A DNA stretch of 47,094 nucleotides from Thioalkalivibrio thiocyanoxidans ARh2 (GCF_000385215.1 NZ_ARQK01000034.1:1-47094), one strand, 5' to 3'; numbered from the stretch's first letter, positions 34,991 to 45,337 are shown. Numbers and translations: made by a program. The notes: a model not told the origin generated them from the sequence alone.

Positions 34991-35184
34991 GAATCGGGCT
35001 TATGACAACTGGGAGGAAAGTGGGTGTCCCACAGATGGCAGATGCCACCAACTGGGAGGAAAGTGGGTGTCCTGCAGGTCCGGTGTCCTTAATGACAACT
35101 GGGAGGAAAGTGGGTGTCTCACAGATGCACCCTGAAAGAAAAAGCCCCGGCACAAGGCCGGGGCTCAGTACTAAGTGGGTGTCC
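34991..35184 (+). repeat. GTGGGTGTCC repeats, distal cluster
   Basis: Three units of about 38 bp with the core ACTGGGAGGAAAGTGGGTGT start near 35002, 35049 and 35093 and end in CACAGATG-type sequence; the motif starts are 35020, 35063 and 35110. A fourth motif is at 35175. All point the same way as the 31-kb cluster. The open frame across 34822-35205 is repeat-encoded and not accepted as a gene. Confidence 0.82.
35136..35165 (-). terminator. Intrinsic terminator of the pilin gene
   Basis: A perfect 9-bp stem AGCCCCGGC/GCCGGGGCT (35143-35151 with 35157-35165) with an ACAAG loop is followed on the minus strand by TTTTTC. Confidence 0.92.
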
Positions 35185-35201
35185 TTACCCTACTTTTTCC
35201 G

Positions 35202-35654
35202 TTAGAAGTCGCGGCAGGTACCAGGCCGGAAACGCTCGGGGATGGAGCCGCCGCATTCCCAGTTGACCGTTCCATCACCAGGCGAATAGCCCGCGGGCCG
35301 AAGGATGATCGTTTCACCATCCACATCAGGATGGATACCAGTGCCGGCTGTGACTTGAATTTCCTGGTTGGTCCACGCCGAGTCGGCTACGAGGTCGGAT
35401 TCCTGTTCTTCAATGCCGTATCCATCTGCTGGGAGATCGCCGTTCGAGGACACGTACTCCGCGATATCTGTCCGGCCGGCCGAAGCCGCTAGGATGATTT
35501 CGGACACTTGAGCGCGTACGGTGTAGTTCTGATAAGCCGGCAGCGCAATCGCCGCCAAAATCCCAATGATCGCCACAACGATCATCAGTTCGATAAGGGT
35601 GAAGCCCTGCTGGGCCTTCGGTTTGTTGATTCCTGCACGCATAACTTTATGCAT
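35202..35654 (-). CDS. pilA: Type IV major pilin (PilA-like)
   Basis: A 150-residue prepilin. The leader of 17 residues ends in G and is cut before [20 protein letters not shown], with the conserved Glu5 and the long N-terminal helix. The C-terminal region has two cysteines (WECGG and GTCRDF) that can close the usual D-region disulfide loop. The ATG at 35654 follows GGGAGTAACAAG. It has its own sigma-54 promoter and terminator, so it is a single-gene unit, with no other pilus genes in the window. Confidence 0.93.
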   Translation of the reverse strand: MHKVMRAGINKPKAQQGFTLIELMIVVAIIGILAAIALPAYQNYTVRAQVSEIILAASAGRTDIAEYVSSNGDLPADGYGIEEQESDLVADSAWTNQEIQVTAGTGIHPDVDGETIILRPAGYSPGDGTVNWECGGSIPERFRPGTCRDF

Positions 35655-35716
35655 CTTGTTACTCCCTGGTGTGTGACGGAAGACGGAGCGCCGCCCAGCG
35701 GCATCCGTCCTAGCCG

Positions 35717-35734
35717 ATGCAAGGCGGGTGCCAA
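35717..35734 (-). promoter_or_regulatory. Sigma-54 promoter of the pilin gene
   Basis: On the minus strand TTGGCACCCGCCTTGCAT matches the -24/-12 consensus TGGCAC-N5-TTGCA exactly, with GG and GC ten bases apart. This agrees with PilR/RpoN control known for pilA in other gammaproteobacteria. Confidence 0.9.
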
Positions 35735-35979
35735 CTCGTCCGATTGCGTGAAAAGCCCCGTAGTCAGGCGGATTTAGCTCGCCTGATGCTCGGTGCATGA
35801 CGGCTTTGGTCACTTTGTGACAGGGTTCATGTGACCATTTTTGTCATGTGAGCTGACGCACATTGTCAGTTTCGGGGGCTTGTGTGGTGTTGTGCGGGGT
35901 GGGTTGCGCCAGGGGCTTCGGCTGGGGGCGGATATCCCGGCTCTTCGCTGCGCTGTGTCGGGATCACACTTTGGCGGGG

Positions 35980-36052
35980 GGCTTCGCGGGCAAGCCCGCT
36001 CCCACAAGGGGCCTCTCCCGCAAGGCTTGCTCCCACAGGGGCTGCTTCTACA
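35980..36052. repeat. REP elements (CTTCGCGGGCAAGCCCGC type)
   Basis: CTTCGCGGGCAAGCCCGCTC followed by CCACA (35982-36006), then a degenerate second copy ending CTTGCTCCCACAGGGGC. The GCGGGCAAGCCCGC core is palindromic. The same type occurs at 42499-42593 and, as GTGGGAGCGTGCTCGCACGC, near 30210. Confidence 0.8.
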
Positions 36053-36069
36053 GTGGGTCGGCGGTGGGG

Positions 36070-37428
36070 TCAGAGGCCGAGGACGGCGACGGCGACGCCG
36101 AAGTAGATCAGGATGCCGACGATGTCGATCACGGAGGTGATCAGCGGGGCGCTGGCCACGGCCGGGTCGAAGCCGAAGCGGGTCAGGGCGAATGGCAGGA
36201 GCATGCCGAACAGCGAGCCGAAGATGATCACGAAGAACATGCCCAGGGCGATCGCGTTGGCGACCTCGACGGTGCCCAGCCAGTTGCCGGAGACCCAGAT
36301 GGCGGCGGCGAGGGTGACGCCCAGTGCGGTGGCGACCAGGACTTCCTTGCCGCCGAGGCGCCACCAGTCGCGTAGCTGTATGTCGTTCACCGCGAGTGAT
36401 CGCACGACCAGTGTGGCGGCCTGGGCCCCGGCGTTGCCGCCGGAGGCGATGACCATGGGCAGGAAGAAGACCAGCGCGACCACGGCCTCGATCGCGGCCT
36501 CGTAGTAGCCGATGGCGATGCCGGCGAAGATGTTGACCGCGACCAGGATCAGCAGCCAGCCGATGCGCTTGCGGTACAGCAGGCTCATGCTGGCGTCGCG
36601 CAGCGAGAGCACCATGTCGCCGACCGCCGCCATGCGGTGGAAGTCCTCGGTGGTCTCCGCGCGCAGGACGTCCATCACGTCGTCGACGGTGATGATGCCG
36701 AGCAGGTGGCCGCTGTCGTCGACCACGGGGAGGACGTCCAGGTCGTAATGACCGATGCGGTGTGCGGCCTCTTCGCGATCTTCCTCGGCCGCGATGCTGA
36801 CGACATCGGTATGCATGCGTTCGCGCACGCTGGTGGTGGGGCGCGACAGCAGCAGTTCCTTCAGGCGAACCCAGCCCAGCAGTTCGCCCTCCGGTGTGGT
36901 CACGAAGATGGTGTTTACCGTCTCCGCCAGTTCGTGGTGTTCGCGCAGGTGGTCCATCGCCTCGCCGACCGACCAGTCCGGCTGCACGGTGGCGTACTCG
37001 GGCGTCATCAGGCGCCCGGCGCTTTCCTCCGGGTAGCCGAGCAGGGTCTCCAGCGCCTCCTGGTCGTCGTCCGGCATGGTTTCGAGCAGGGATTCGGCGT
37101 GGTCGTCGTGCAGGCCTTCCAGGACCGAGGCGGCGTCGTCGTAGGACAGCGCCGACATCAGCTGGCTGGCATGGTCCTCGTCGAGCGCGTGCAGCACGCG
37201 CGTCTGGTGGTCGGGCTCCAGGTGCGCGTAGACATCGGCGGTGCAGGACACGTCGAGACGCCGGAAGAAGTCCAGCATCCGGTCCTCCGGCAGCGCCTCC
37301 AGCGCGTCCGACAGGTCGGCGCCCGCGTGGGCGTCGCAAAGCCCCTGGAGCGCGTCTTCCGTGGGCTGGTCCAGCGCGGTCTTGAGCGTCTGCGGCAGGG
37401 TCTGGATGTCGTCGTCGGTCGGGCTCAT
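36070..37428 (-). CDS. mgtE: Magnesium transporter MgtE (copy 1)
   Basis: A 452-residue Mg2+ channel. It has the N-terminal MgtE_N domain (about 20-130, rich in acidic residues), two CBS domains (about 135-260, including LDVLPVVDDSGHLLGIITVD), a plug helix, and five transmembrane helices at the C-terminus with the pore motif SGGNAGAQAATLVVRSLAV. It would admit Mg2+ when cytosolic Mg2+ is low. The start lies 11 bp after the stop of a second mgtE, so both are in one operon. Confidence 0.95.
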   Translation of the reverse strand: MSPTDDDIQTLPQTLKTALDQPTEDALQGLCDAHAGADLSDALEALPEDRMLDFFRRLDVSCTADVYAHLEPDHQTRVLHALDEDHASQLMSALSYDDAASVLEGLHDDHAESLLETMPDDDQEALETLLGYPEESAGRLMTPEYATVQPDWSVGEAMDHLREHHELAETVNTIFVTTPEGELLGWVRLKELLLSRPTTSVRERMHTDVVSIAAEEDREEAAHRIGHYDLDVLPVVDDSGHLLGIITVDDVMDVLRAETTEDFHRMAAVGDMVLSLRDASMSLLYRKRIGWLLILVAVNIFAGIAIGYYEAAIEAVVALVFFLPMVIASGGNAGAQAATLVVRSLAVNDIQLRDWWRLGGKEVLVATALGVTLAAAIWVSGNWLGTVEVANAIALGMFFVIIFGSLFGMLLPFALTRFGFDPAVASAPLITSVIDIVGILIYFGVAVAVLGL

Positions 37429-37439
37429 CGGTCAGTCCC

Positions 37440-38798
37440 CTACGGAGTCGCCAGGCCGAGCATCGCCACGGCCAGGGAGAAATAGATCATGATGCCACCG
37501 AGGTCCGCGATGGCGGTGATCAGCGGCACGCTGGCGGTCGCCGGGTCCAGCTTCAGACGGCTGAGGATGAACGGCAGCAGCATGCCGACCATGCTGGCGA
37601 ACGCGACGATTAGCGTCATCGCGATCGCCACCAGCAGGGCGATATCGGCCCCGCCGCGCCACAGGCCGAGGACCGATACGGCCAGGCCCATGGTCACGCC
37701 GATCCCGACGGCCACGCCGAGTTCCTTGCCCCACAGCCGCAGCCAGTCCTTGGACGTGACCTCGCCGGTGGCCAGGGCGCGCACCATCAGCGTGGCGCTC
37801 TGGGCGCCAGCGTTGCCGCCCGAGTCGATGATCAGCGGCAGGAAGAACACCAGCACCACCAGCGCCTCGATGGCCTCCTCGTACTGCGAGATCATCAGCG
37901 CGCCGATGGTGTTGAACGCGACCAGACCGATCAGCCAGCCCACGCGCTTGCGATACAGGAGAAAGGGGCTCGCATCCTGTGGCGAGAGCGGGAGCGTTCC
38001 GACCGCCCCGATCTTGTGGAAGTCCTCGGTGGATTCGGCCTCCAGCACGTCCATTACGTCGTCGACCGTGATCACCCCCAGCAGCTCGCCGGTCTCGCCG
38101 ACCACAGGCAGGGTTTCCAGGTCGTAGTGCTGGATCTTGCGCGCGGCCTCGACGGCGGTGGCGGAGACCGGGATGGTGATCGGATCGGATTCGCCCAGCA
38201 GCTCGCGCACCGGGCTGTCCGCCGAGGCGCGCAGGAAGTGCCGGATCGGCACGGCGGCGAGCAGCACGCGGTCCTGATCGACCACGAAGATCACGTTGTT
38301 CGAGTGTTCGTCCGCGTTGCGACGGATGAAGGCCAGCGCGCGCTTGAGCGTCCAGTCGGGGTCCACCGCGACGACATCCGGGGACATCACGCGACCGGCG
38401 GAGTCCTCCGGGTAGTTCAGCTGCTTGAGGGCGCGGCGGATGGCACGAAACGGCAGCAGCCGCAGGTAGCCGCGCAGTGTCTCCGGGTCCAGGGTCTGGA
38501 GCAGGCCGGTGAGGTCGTCGGCCTCCATCTCGGAGAGGATGAAACGGGCGTCGTCCTTCGGCGAGGCCTCGAGCAGCCGGATCTGGTGCGGGGTGTCGAG
38601 GTAGGAGAAGACATCCGCCTTGCGCCCGGGCTCCAGCAGGTTGAACACCGCGCACAGGTCGTCGTCGCCCAGCTCCATCAGCGCATGCGCGATATCCTGC
38701 ACGCGCGTGTAGTCGAGCAGTTCCTGGATGCCTTCGCGGTCATCCAGACGCAGCAGCTCCTTCAGCTCGATGATGGATTGTTCCAGATGCAAATCCAT
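37440..38798 (-). CDS. mgtE: Magnesium transporter MgtE (copy 2)
   Basis: A second 452-residue MgtE with the same domain order: acidic N-domain, CBS pair (YDLETLPVVGETGELLGVIT), and a C-terminal membrane part with SGGNAGAQSATLMVRALATG. Much of the CBS and pore sequence resembles copy 1, but the first 130 residues are clearly different, so this is an old tandem duplication rather than a recent one. It is the upstream gene of the pair. Confidence 0.95.
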   Translation of the reverse strand: MDLHLEQSIIELKELLRLDDREGIQELLDYTRVQDIAHALMELGDDDLCAVFNLLEPGRKADVFSYLDTPHQIRLLEASPKDDARFILSEMEADDLTGLLQTLDPETLRGYLRLLPFRAIRRALKQLNYPEDSAGRVMSPDVVAVDPDWTLKRALAFIRRNADEHSNNVIFVVDQDRVLLAAVPIRHFLRASADSPVRELLGESDPITIPVSATAVEAARKIQHYDLETLPVVGETGELLGVITVDDVMDVLEAESTEDFHKIGAVGTLPLSPQDASPFLLYRKRVGWLIGLVAFNTIGALMISQYEEAIEALVVLVFFLPLIIDSGGNAGAQSATLMVRALATGEVTSKDWLRLWGKELGVAVGIGVTMGLAVSVLGLWRGGADIALLVAIAMTLIVAFASMVGMLLPFILSRLKLDPATASVPLITAIADLGGIMIYFSLAVAMLGLATP

Positions 38799-39215
38799 GC
38801 CCTACTCCCGGCTGTCATCCGCGGGCCAGGGGGGCTGGATACACAGCCTCACAAGGCGCCGCACGGATGCGGTGTCTTGGTCCGGTCGGGATCGGGCTGG
38901 GGCCCGGCCGCTCCCGGCGCTCTAGTACTTAGAGGCCCAGCGGGAAGCGTCCGGTTCGGGAAGGAGGCGCTTACCGCGAGGCGCAGATAGATCGACTGCG
39001 TGATCGGCGTTTCAAGGCGCGTTCCCGTGTGTGGATATGCGACTTATTCTAACGGATGTCGGGCCGCAATCAACCGCTTGGGGGCTGTTTTGAAACATTC
39101 CTCTCCCGTCAGGGGTCTGTTTCGACAGGATGCGGCTTTCGCGTTGCAGCGATATGAAGGGGCACATGGAGCAGCCGTTCCGACACGGTTCGACCGGCCA
39201 GGCAGGGGCTATGCG
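38799..39215. other. Intergenic region between mgtE and the Att-like operon
   Basis: About 417 bp holding the divergent promoters. I looked for an M-box magnesium riboswitch on the minus strand and saw only a short resemblance (GTGAGGCT), not the full consensus. No gene is supported. Confidence 0.4.
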
Positions 39216-39925
<710 letters not shown>

Positions 39926-39929
<4 letters not shown>

Positions 39930-42466
39930 GCTCGCTGCTGGTAAAGGCCTGGCTGCGCGACTGGCGCAGGCGTCCGCTGCAGCGGTTGCTGACGCTGGTG
40001 GGGGTGGTGATCGCCGTGGCCGTCGTGCTGGCGGTGGATCTGGCCAACCAGTCGGCGCAGCGCGCGTTCGACCGTTCCATGGACGAGGTGGCGGGAACGG
40101 CCACCCACCAGATCCTGGGCCCGGCCCGCGGTTTCGACGAGGCGCATTATCGCGATCTGCGGCTGTCCGGCTGGCGCGATGCCGCGCCGATCGTGGAGGG
40201 GCCTGCGCGGTTGCCGGACGGGCGCACGATCTATGTACTGGGCGTCGATCCGCTGGCCGAGGGCCCGTTCCGTGGGGCGGCCTCGGATATCGGGGATGCC
40301 CCGGTTCAGCGGCTGGTCACCGAGCCGGGCACGATCCTGCCGCCGAGTGGCTGGTGGGCGGATGCCGGAATGACGCACGAGGACCGCCTGGAACTCGAGA
40401 CCGCCGCCGGGCGCTTCGATGTCACGCTGCTCGAACGCGAGGCGGAGCGTGACGAACCGGCGGTCGAGGCAGACGACGAGGGCGGTTCACTGTGGGTCAC
40501 GGACATCGCGACTGCACAGACGCTGCTCGGTCGGCCGGGGCGGCTCGATCGTATCGACGTACGCCTCGATGATGCCGCAGTCGACGCCTTCGCGGAACGG
40601 TTACCGGATGGCCTGGAACTCGTGCCGGTCGCGGCGCGCGACCAGGCCTCGCGCGAGCTGGCGCAGGCCTTTCGCATCAACCTGACGGCGATGAGCCTGC
40701 TGGCGCTGCTGATTGCGGCCTTCCTGATCTACAACACGCAGACCTTCGCGGTACTGCGCAGGCGCGAGGTGCTGGCGAGCCTGCGCCTGGTAGGGGCCGG
40801 TCGGCGGGCGCTGTTCGGCGTGGTGATGCTGGAGGCCTTTGTGGTCGGTGTGATCGGCACGTTGCTGGGTGTGCTGGTCGGGATCGGCCTCGCGCAGGTG
40901 CTGGTCGGCCAGGTCGCGCAGACGGTGACGGATCATTTCTTTGTGGTGGCGGTGACGGAGGTGACGCCGCGTCCGCTGGCGCTGCTGGCGGTGATCGCGC
41001 TGGGGGTGGGGCTGTCGCTGCTGGCGGCGCTGGCCCCGGCCTGGGAGGCGGCGCGGGCGGCCAGCCCCGGCAGCCTTGGGCGCGGGCGGCTGGAGCGCCG
41101 GGCGCGCCGGGGCCTGCGCGGTCTGGCCTTGGCGGCGATCGTGCTGCTGGCGGCGGGTGGCGTGATGCTGCTGCTTGGGGCCGGGGGGCTGGTGGGCAGC
41201 TTCGTCGCGCTGTTCCTGCTGATTACTGGCTTTGTGCTGCTGCTTCCGCTGGTGCTGGCCGGAGTGCTGCGTGGTCTGGCGCGGCTCGGTCGCGGGCAGA
41301 CGCTCCCGCGCATCGGGGTGCGCAGTCTGGAACGGAGTCTTTCGCGCAGCGCGCCGGCGACCTCGGCGCTGACGCTGGCCCTGGCGGCCGCGATCAGCGT
41401 GTCGGTGATGGTCGGGAGTTTTCGCGACAGCGTGGAGCAGTGGCTGGGCCAGGCGCTGACATCGGATCTGTACGTGGTGCCGGCGGCCCCGGCCGCGGCG
41501 CGCAGCGGGGCGCGCCTGCCCGCGGACTGGGGGGAGACGCTCGCCCGGATCGCGGAGGCGGAGTCGGTCAGCACCGGCTCCAGCCAGGACACGCCGAGCG
41601 ATGTCGGGATGATCGATCTCTACGTGGTCGAGCCACATCCGGTCTGGCTGGACTACCTGCCGCTGCTGCGGGCCGAAGCGACGGGCGAAGCACTCGACCG
41701 GCGCCTGCGCGAGACCGATGCGGTACTGGTCACCGAGCCCTTTGCGGCGCATCACGACGTGGGTGTGGGCGACCGGCTGGAGATCCGCGTGGAGGACGGC
41801 CGGCGGGTGTTCGAGGTGGCGGGCGTGTATCGCGACTACGGCAGCCCGCAGGGCACGGTTCTGATGCTGGGCGAGCGGTTCTACACGGGCACGGCCGGCG
41901 CCGAGGAGGTGGGGTCGTTTGGACTGCGTCTGCCCGAGGGCACAGATGCCGACGCGGTGGTCGAGCGCCTGGAGACGTGGCTGGCCGAGCGCGAGACGGC
42001 GGCCATGGTCACGCGCCCCGGCGATATCGAGCAGGAGTCGATGGCGATCTTCGACCGCACCTTTGCGATCACGCACCTGCTGCGGGTGATCACACTGCTG
42101 GTCGCGTTCATCGCGATCCTCGGGGCGCTGATGGCCCTGCAGATGGAACGGGCGCGCGAGTTCGCCACGCTGCGCAGCCTTGGCCTGCTGCCCGGCGGGG
42201 TGCGCGGGCTGGTGGTGTGTCAGGGCGCGGTACTGGGTGCCTTCGCCGCGCTGGCCGCGATCCCGCTGGGGCTGGGCATGGGCTGGCTGCTGATCGAGGT
42301 GATCAACCGCGAGGCCTTCGGCTGGGGCATGGACCTGCGTTGGGCAGGCCGCGAGATTGCCGAGACCGTCGCCCTGGGCGTGGGGGCGGCGCTGCTGGCG
42401 GCGCTGATCCCGGCCTGGCGCATGGCGCGCATGCGGCTGGTGCCGGCGTTGCGAGAGGTGCCGTGA
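39926..42466 (+). CDS. FtsX/MacB-family ABC permease, one-piece form
   Basis: An 846-residue permease starting at GTG, 4 bp inside the ATPase gene. An N-terminal helix (LLTLVGVVIAVAVVLAVDLA) is followed by a large periplasmic region of about 200 residues, then helices from about 252 to 450 including one FtsX-like unit, another periplasmic region (about 500-700), and three C-terminal helices with the second FtsX unit (VAFIAILGALMALQMERARE). The permease is likely to work as a mechanical lipoprotein or lipid transporter of the LolCE/MacB type. The first FtsX domain contains LASLRLVGAGRRALFGVVML. Confidence 0.9.
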
Positions 42467-43767
42467 TGGTTAGGTTGCAGCATGTGGGAATGGGTTTTGT
42501 GGGAGCGGGCTCTGTGGGAGCGGGCTTGCCCGCGAAGCCCCTGCCTGCGCCAGGCCCTGGCAAGGCCCCTTCGCGGGCAAGCCCGCTCCCACAGGCACTC
42601 TTATGCCAGGTCCTGCGCCTGTTGGTGCTGGTTGTGCTCGTGGTGCTCCTGGCGGCCTGTGATGGAGCGGAGCCGCCGGATGCGCGCGACGCTGAAGTGT
42701 CCGGGCTGCGGGTGGGCGAGGCCCTGGGCGGCGAGGAGACGGAAGGGTTCCGGCGTGCGGATGCGCCGCGGGTGTTCGAGTTTCCGCGTGACCACGGGCC
42801 GCACCCGGGGTTTCGCAACGAGTGGTGGTATGTGACCGGCAATCTCGACGGGCCGGAGGGCGAGCGGCTGGGCTTCCACATCACCTTCTTCCGCGTCGGG
42901 CTGGCGCCGGAATTGGCGGGGGATGCGCGCTGGCACGATTCGGCCTGGGCCAGCCCGGATATCTGGATGGCACATACGGCAGTGATCGATCGCGAGGCCG
43001 GGCACCATGCCTCCGAGGAGCGCTTCGTGCGCGACGGGGCGGGGCTGGCGGGCGCCACGGAGCCGGTCGGCCGGGTCTGGGCCGAGGACTGGCAGCTGGC
43101 GGATCTGGACCAGGATCGCTGGACGCTGGACTTCAGCGTGGACGACTACCGGCTGGCGCTGGAACTGGAGCCCCTGCGCGGCCCGGTCCTCCAGGGTGAG
43201 GCGGGGCTCAGCCAGAAGGGTCCGGAGCCGGGCAATGCCTCCTATTACTACTCCATGCCCCGCCTCAAAGTGAGCGGTGAGGTCGAGCGCGCGGAGCACG
43301 GGCGCCTGGCGGTGACCGGTCAGGCCTGGATGGACCGCGAGTGGAGCACCAGTGCGCTGTCCGAGGATCAGGTGGGTTGGGACTGGTTCGCGTTGCAGTT
43401 CGACGACGGGCTGGACGTGATGTACTACCAGCTGCGCACGGAGGGCGGGGAGCCGCACCCGCTGTCCAAGGGCCGCTGGATGCCGCCGGATGCCGACGAC
43501 CGTCTGCTGGAGCCGGATCAGGTCGAACTGGAGCCCCGGCGCTGGGCCACGCAGCCCTCCGGCAACCGCTATCCGGTGGAATGGGCCATGCGCATCGAGC
43601 CGCCGGACGGCTCGGCGCCACGCGAATTCACCGTGCGCGCCATCCGCGACGAACAGGAGATGGACACCGTGATCCGCTACTGGGAAGGCGCGGTGGATAT
43701 CCTGGATGCTGACGGACAGCCCGTCGGGCGCGGGTTCGTGGAGCTGACGGGCTACGACGACGAGTAG
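42466..43767 (+). CDS. AttH-like (CrtC/lipocalin-like) lipoprotein
   Basis: The core domain, from about residue 90 of 433, matches the AttH/carotenoid 1,2-hydratase-like secreted family: FEFPRDHGPHPGFRNEWWYV, GFHITFFRVGL, YYYSMPRLKVSG and MDREWSTSALSEDQVGWDWF. A lipoprotein signal (LRLLVLVVLVVLLAAC) with lipobox LAAC lies near residue 60. The ATG at 42466 overlaps the permease stop, but the first about 45 codons are REP repeats translated in frame, so the true start may be a later TTG, GTG or CTG just before the signal peptide (near 42618). It is the third gene of the Att-like operon. Confidence 0.85.
   Translation: MVRLQHVGMGFVGAGSVGAGLPAKPLPAPGPGKAPSRASPLPQALLCQVLRLLVLVVLVVLLAACDGAEPPDARDAEVSGLRVGEALGGEETEGFRRADAPRVFEFPRDHGPHPGFRNEWWYVTGNLDGPEGERLGFHITFFRVGLAPELAGDARWHDSAWASPDIWMAHTAVIDREAGHHASEERFVRDGAGLAGATEPVGRVWAEDWQLADLDQDRWTLDFSVDDYRLALELEPLRGPVLQGEAGLSQKGPEPGNASYYYSMPRLKVSGEVERAEHGRLAVTGQAWMDREWSTSALSEDQVGWDWFALQFDDGLDVMYYQLRTEGGEPHPLSKGRWMPPDADDRLLEPDQVELEPRRWATQPSGNRYPVEWAMRIEPPDGSAPREFTVRAIRDEQEMDTVIRYWEGAVDILDADGQPVGRGFVELTGYDDE
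42499..42593. repeat. REP pair inside the leader of the AttH-like gene
   Basis: TGTGGGAGCGGGCT (42499), TGTGGGAGCGGGCTTGCCCG (42513) and an inverted copy CTTCGCGGGCAAGCCCGCTC (42569-42588) form a BIME-like cluster. It lies entirely within the open frame of the lipoprotein. Confidence 0.9.
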
Positions 43768-43865
43768 GCGGGGGCTTGGGCGGCGTCGTGCATTGATGCG
43801 ATTCGCGGGGCTCATCGCATCGTTGACAAACGCCGGGTGGCCCATATCGGCCACCCCTCTTTCGG

Positions 43866-44066
43866 CTACCAGTCCAGCGGGTCGCTGGCGTGGCCGAGGT
43901 CGAAGTCGTCCTGCAGGCGGGCGCGCAGGGCGCGTTCTTCCATCATGCGTTCGAGTGTGCGGCGGGCGGCGTGTTTGTTCGGGCTTCGGTCGTTGACGAG
44001 CGGGTTCTCGAACAGGCCGGCGAGGTCTTCGGTGTTGTCAAAACCGGTATCGAGGTTGAGGTCCAT
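43866..44066 (-). CDS. Small PA3496-like protein
   Basis: A 66-residue protein ending ERMMEERALRARLQDDFDLG and starting MDLNLDTGFDN, preceded by CTGGAGA as ribosome binding site. The basic arginine-rich helix followed by an acidic end resembles the PA3496 putative envelope-integrity family. It lies alone between the Att-like operon (opposite strand) and msrP. Function unknown. Confidence 0.6.
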   Translation of the reverse strand: MDLNLDTGFDNTEDLAGLFENPLVNDRSPNKHAARRTLERMMEERALRARLQDDFDLGHASDPLDW

Positions 44067-44352
44067 GTGGGGTCTCCAGGGATGCCGGCCGGGCCACCCC
44101 GGTAACTGCGGCATCAGGAAAGCCTTATATAGCGGCGAGGCCTGTACGCAAGCAGAAAATTCTTATGCCTGATAGTGGTTTCCTTATCGTTGGCGAAGGG
44201 CGGGACCGCGGGGTAAGAGCGCGGGGCAAGAGTGCGAGGAATATCGAACTTGGGAGCGGCGTCCGGGTCCACCCAACAGAGAAGGGTTCGGGGCTGCCTG
44301 GCACGCGATGGACGGGTAGCCCCGGTTGCCACAACGAGAGGCGAGGTATTCC

Positions 44353-45327
44353 ATGCTGATTCGTACGCGGCGTCGTTCCGAGCCCGCCCGCAGCGAAATC
44401 ACCCCAAAGGCGATCTACCAGCGACGGCGGGAATTCCTGCGCGCGGGTGTTGGACTGGGTGCCGGTCTGGCCCTGGGCGGGCTGGGTATGGCGGTCCCGG
44501 CGTCGGCCGCCTTGCGCGGCTATGAGCTCGACTTCGAGCCCAGCGATTTCTCCACCGACGAGTCGAAGACGCCGTACGAGGAGATCACCAGCTACAACAA
44601 CTTCTTCGAGATGGGCCCGGGCAAGAGCGATCCCAAGACCTACGCCGACCAGCTGAAGACCGACCCGTGGACCATCAAGGTGGACGGGCTGTGCGACAAC
44701 CCGGGCGAGTACGCGGTGGAGGACTTCATCAGCCCCTGGTCGCTAGAGGAGCGGATCTACCGCATGCGCTGCGTCGAGGGCTGGTCGATGGTGATCCCGT
44801 GGATCGGCTTCGAGCTGAACCGCATCATCGACAAGGCCGAGCCCCGGGGCGATGCCCGCTATGTGGCCTTTGAGAGCATTTACGACCCGGACAACCTGCG
44901 CGGCCAGCGGCGTCGGCCGGCCACCTCCGGCGGGCTGCAGTGGCCCTATACCGAGGGCCTGCGCATGGACGAGGCGATGCACCCGCTGACGATCCTTGCC
45001 GTGGGGCTGTACGACGAGGTGCTGCCGAACCAGAACGGGGCGCCGATTCGCCTGGTCGTGCCCTGGAAGTACGGCTTCAAGAGCATCAAATCCATTAAAC
45101 ACATCCGCTTCGTCGAGGACGAGCCGCCGACCCTGTGGAATCAGGCGCAGCCCGATGAATACGGCTTCTACAGCAACGTGAACCCGGACGTGGATCACCC
45201 GCGCTGGTCGCAGCGCACCGAGCGGCGCATTGGCGAGTTTCGCCGTCGGCGTACGGAGATGTTCAACGGGTATGGGGATGAAGTCGCCTCGATGTACGAG
45301 GGGATGGACCTGACCGAGTACTTCTGA
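44353..45327 (+). CDS. msrP: Protein-methionine-sulfoxide reductase, molybdopterin subunit MsrP
   Basis: A 324-residue periplasmic reductase that repairs oxidised methionines. It has a twin-arginine signal (RRREFLRAGVGLGAG at 24-38), the molybdenum ligand Cys140 in YRMRCVEGWSMVIPWIGF, and the typical KYGFKSIKSIKHIRFVEDEP. The size is normal. It precedes msrQ by 10 bp. The ATG at 44353 was chosen over one nine codons earlier because GCGAGG lies before it. Confidence 0.95.
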   Translation: MLIRTRRRSEPARSEITPKAIYQRRREFLRAGVGLGAGLALGGLGMAVPASAALRGYELDFEPSDFSTDESKTPYEEITSYNNFFEMGPGKSDPKTYADQLKTDPWTIKVDGLCDNPGEYAVEDFISPWSLEERIYRMRCVEGWSMVIPWIGFELNRIIDKAEPRGDARYVAFESIYDPDNLRGQRRRPATSGGLQWPYTEGLRMDEAMHPLTILAVGLYDEVLPNQNGAPIRLVVPWKYGFKSIKSIKHIRFVEDEPPTLWNQAQPDEYGFYSNVNPDVDHPRWSQRTERRIGEFRRRRTEMFNGYGDEVASMYEGMDLTEYF

Positions 45328-45337
45328 CGGGTTCGGC

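Noticed and set aside
34822-35205. 127-residue plus-strand open frame between brnT and pilA
   Set aside because: It is built largely from the GTGGGTGTCC repeats and has no credible start signal or family match.
38799-38980. M-box magnesium riboswitch before mgtE
   Set aside because: Only a GTGAGGCT-like stretch resembles the consensus; the other conserved blocks are missing.
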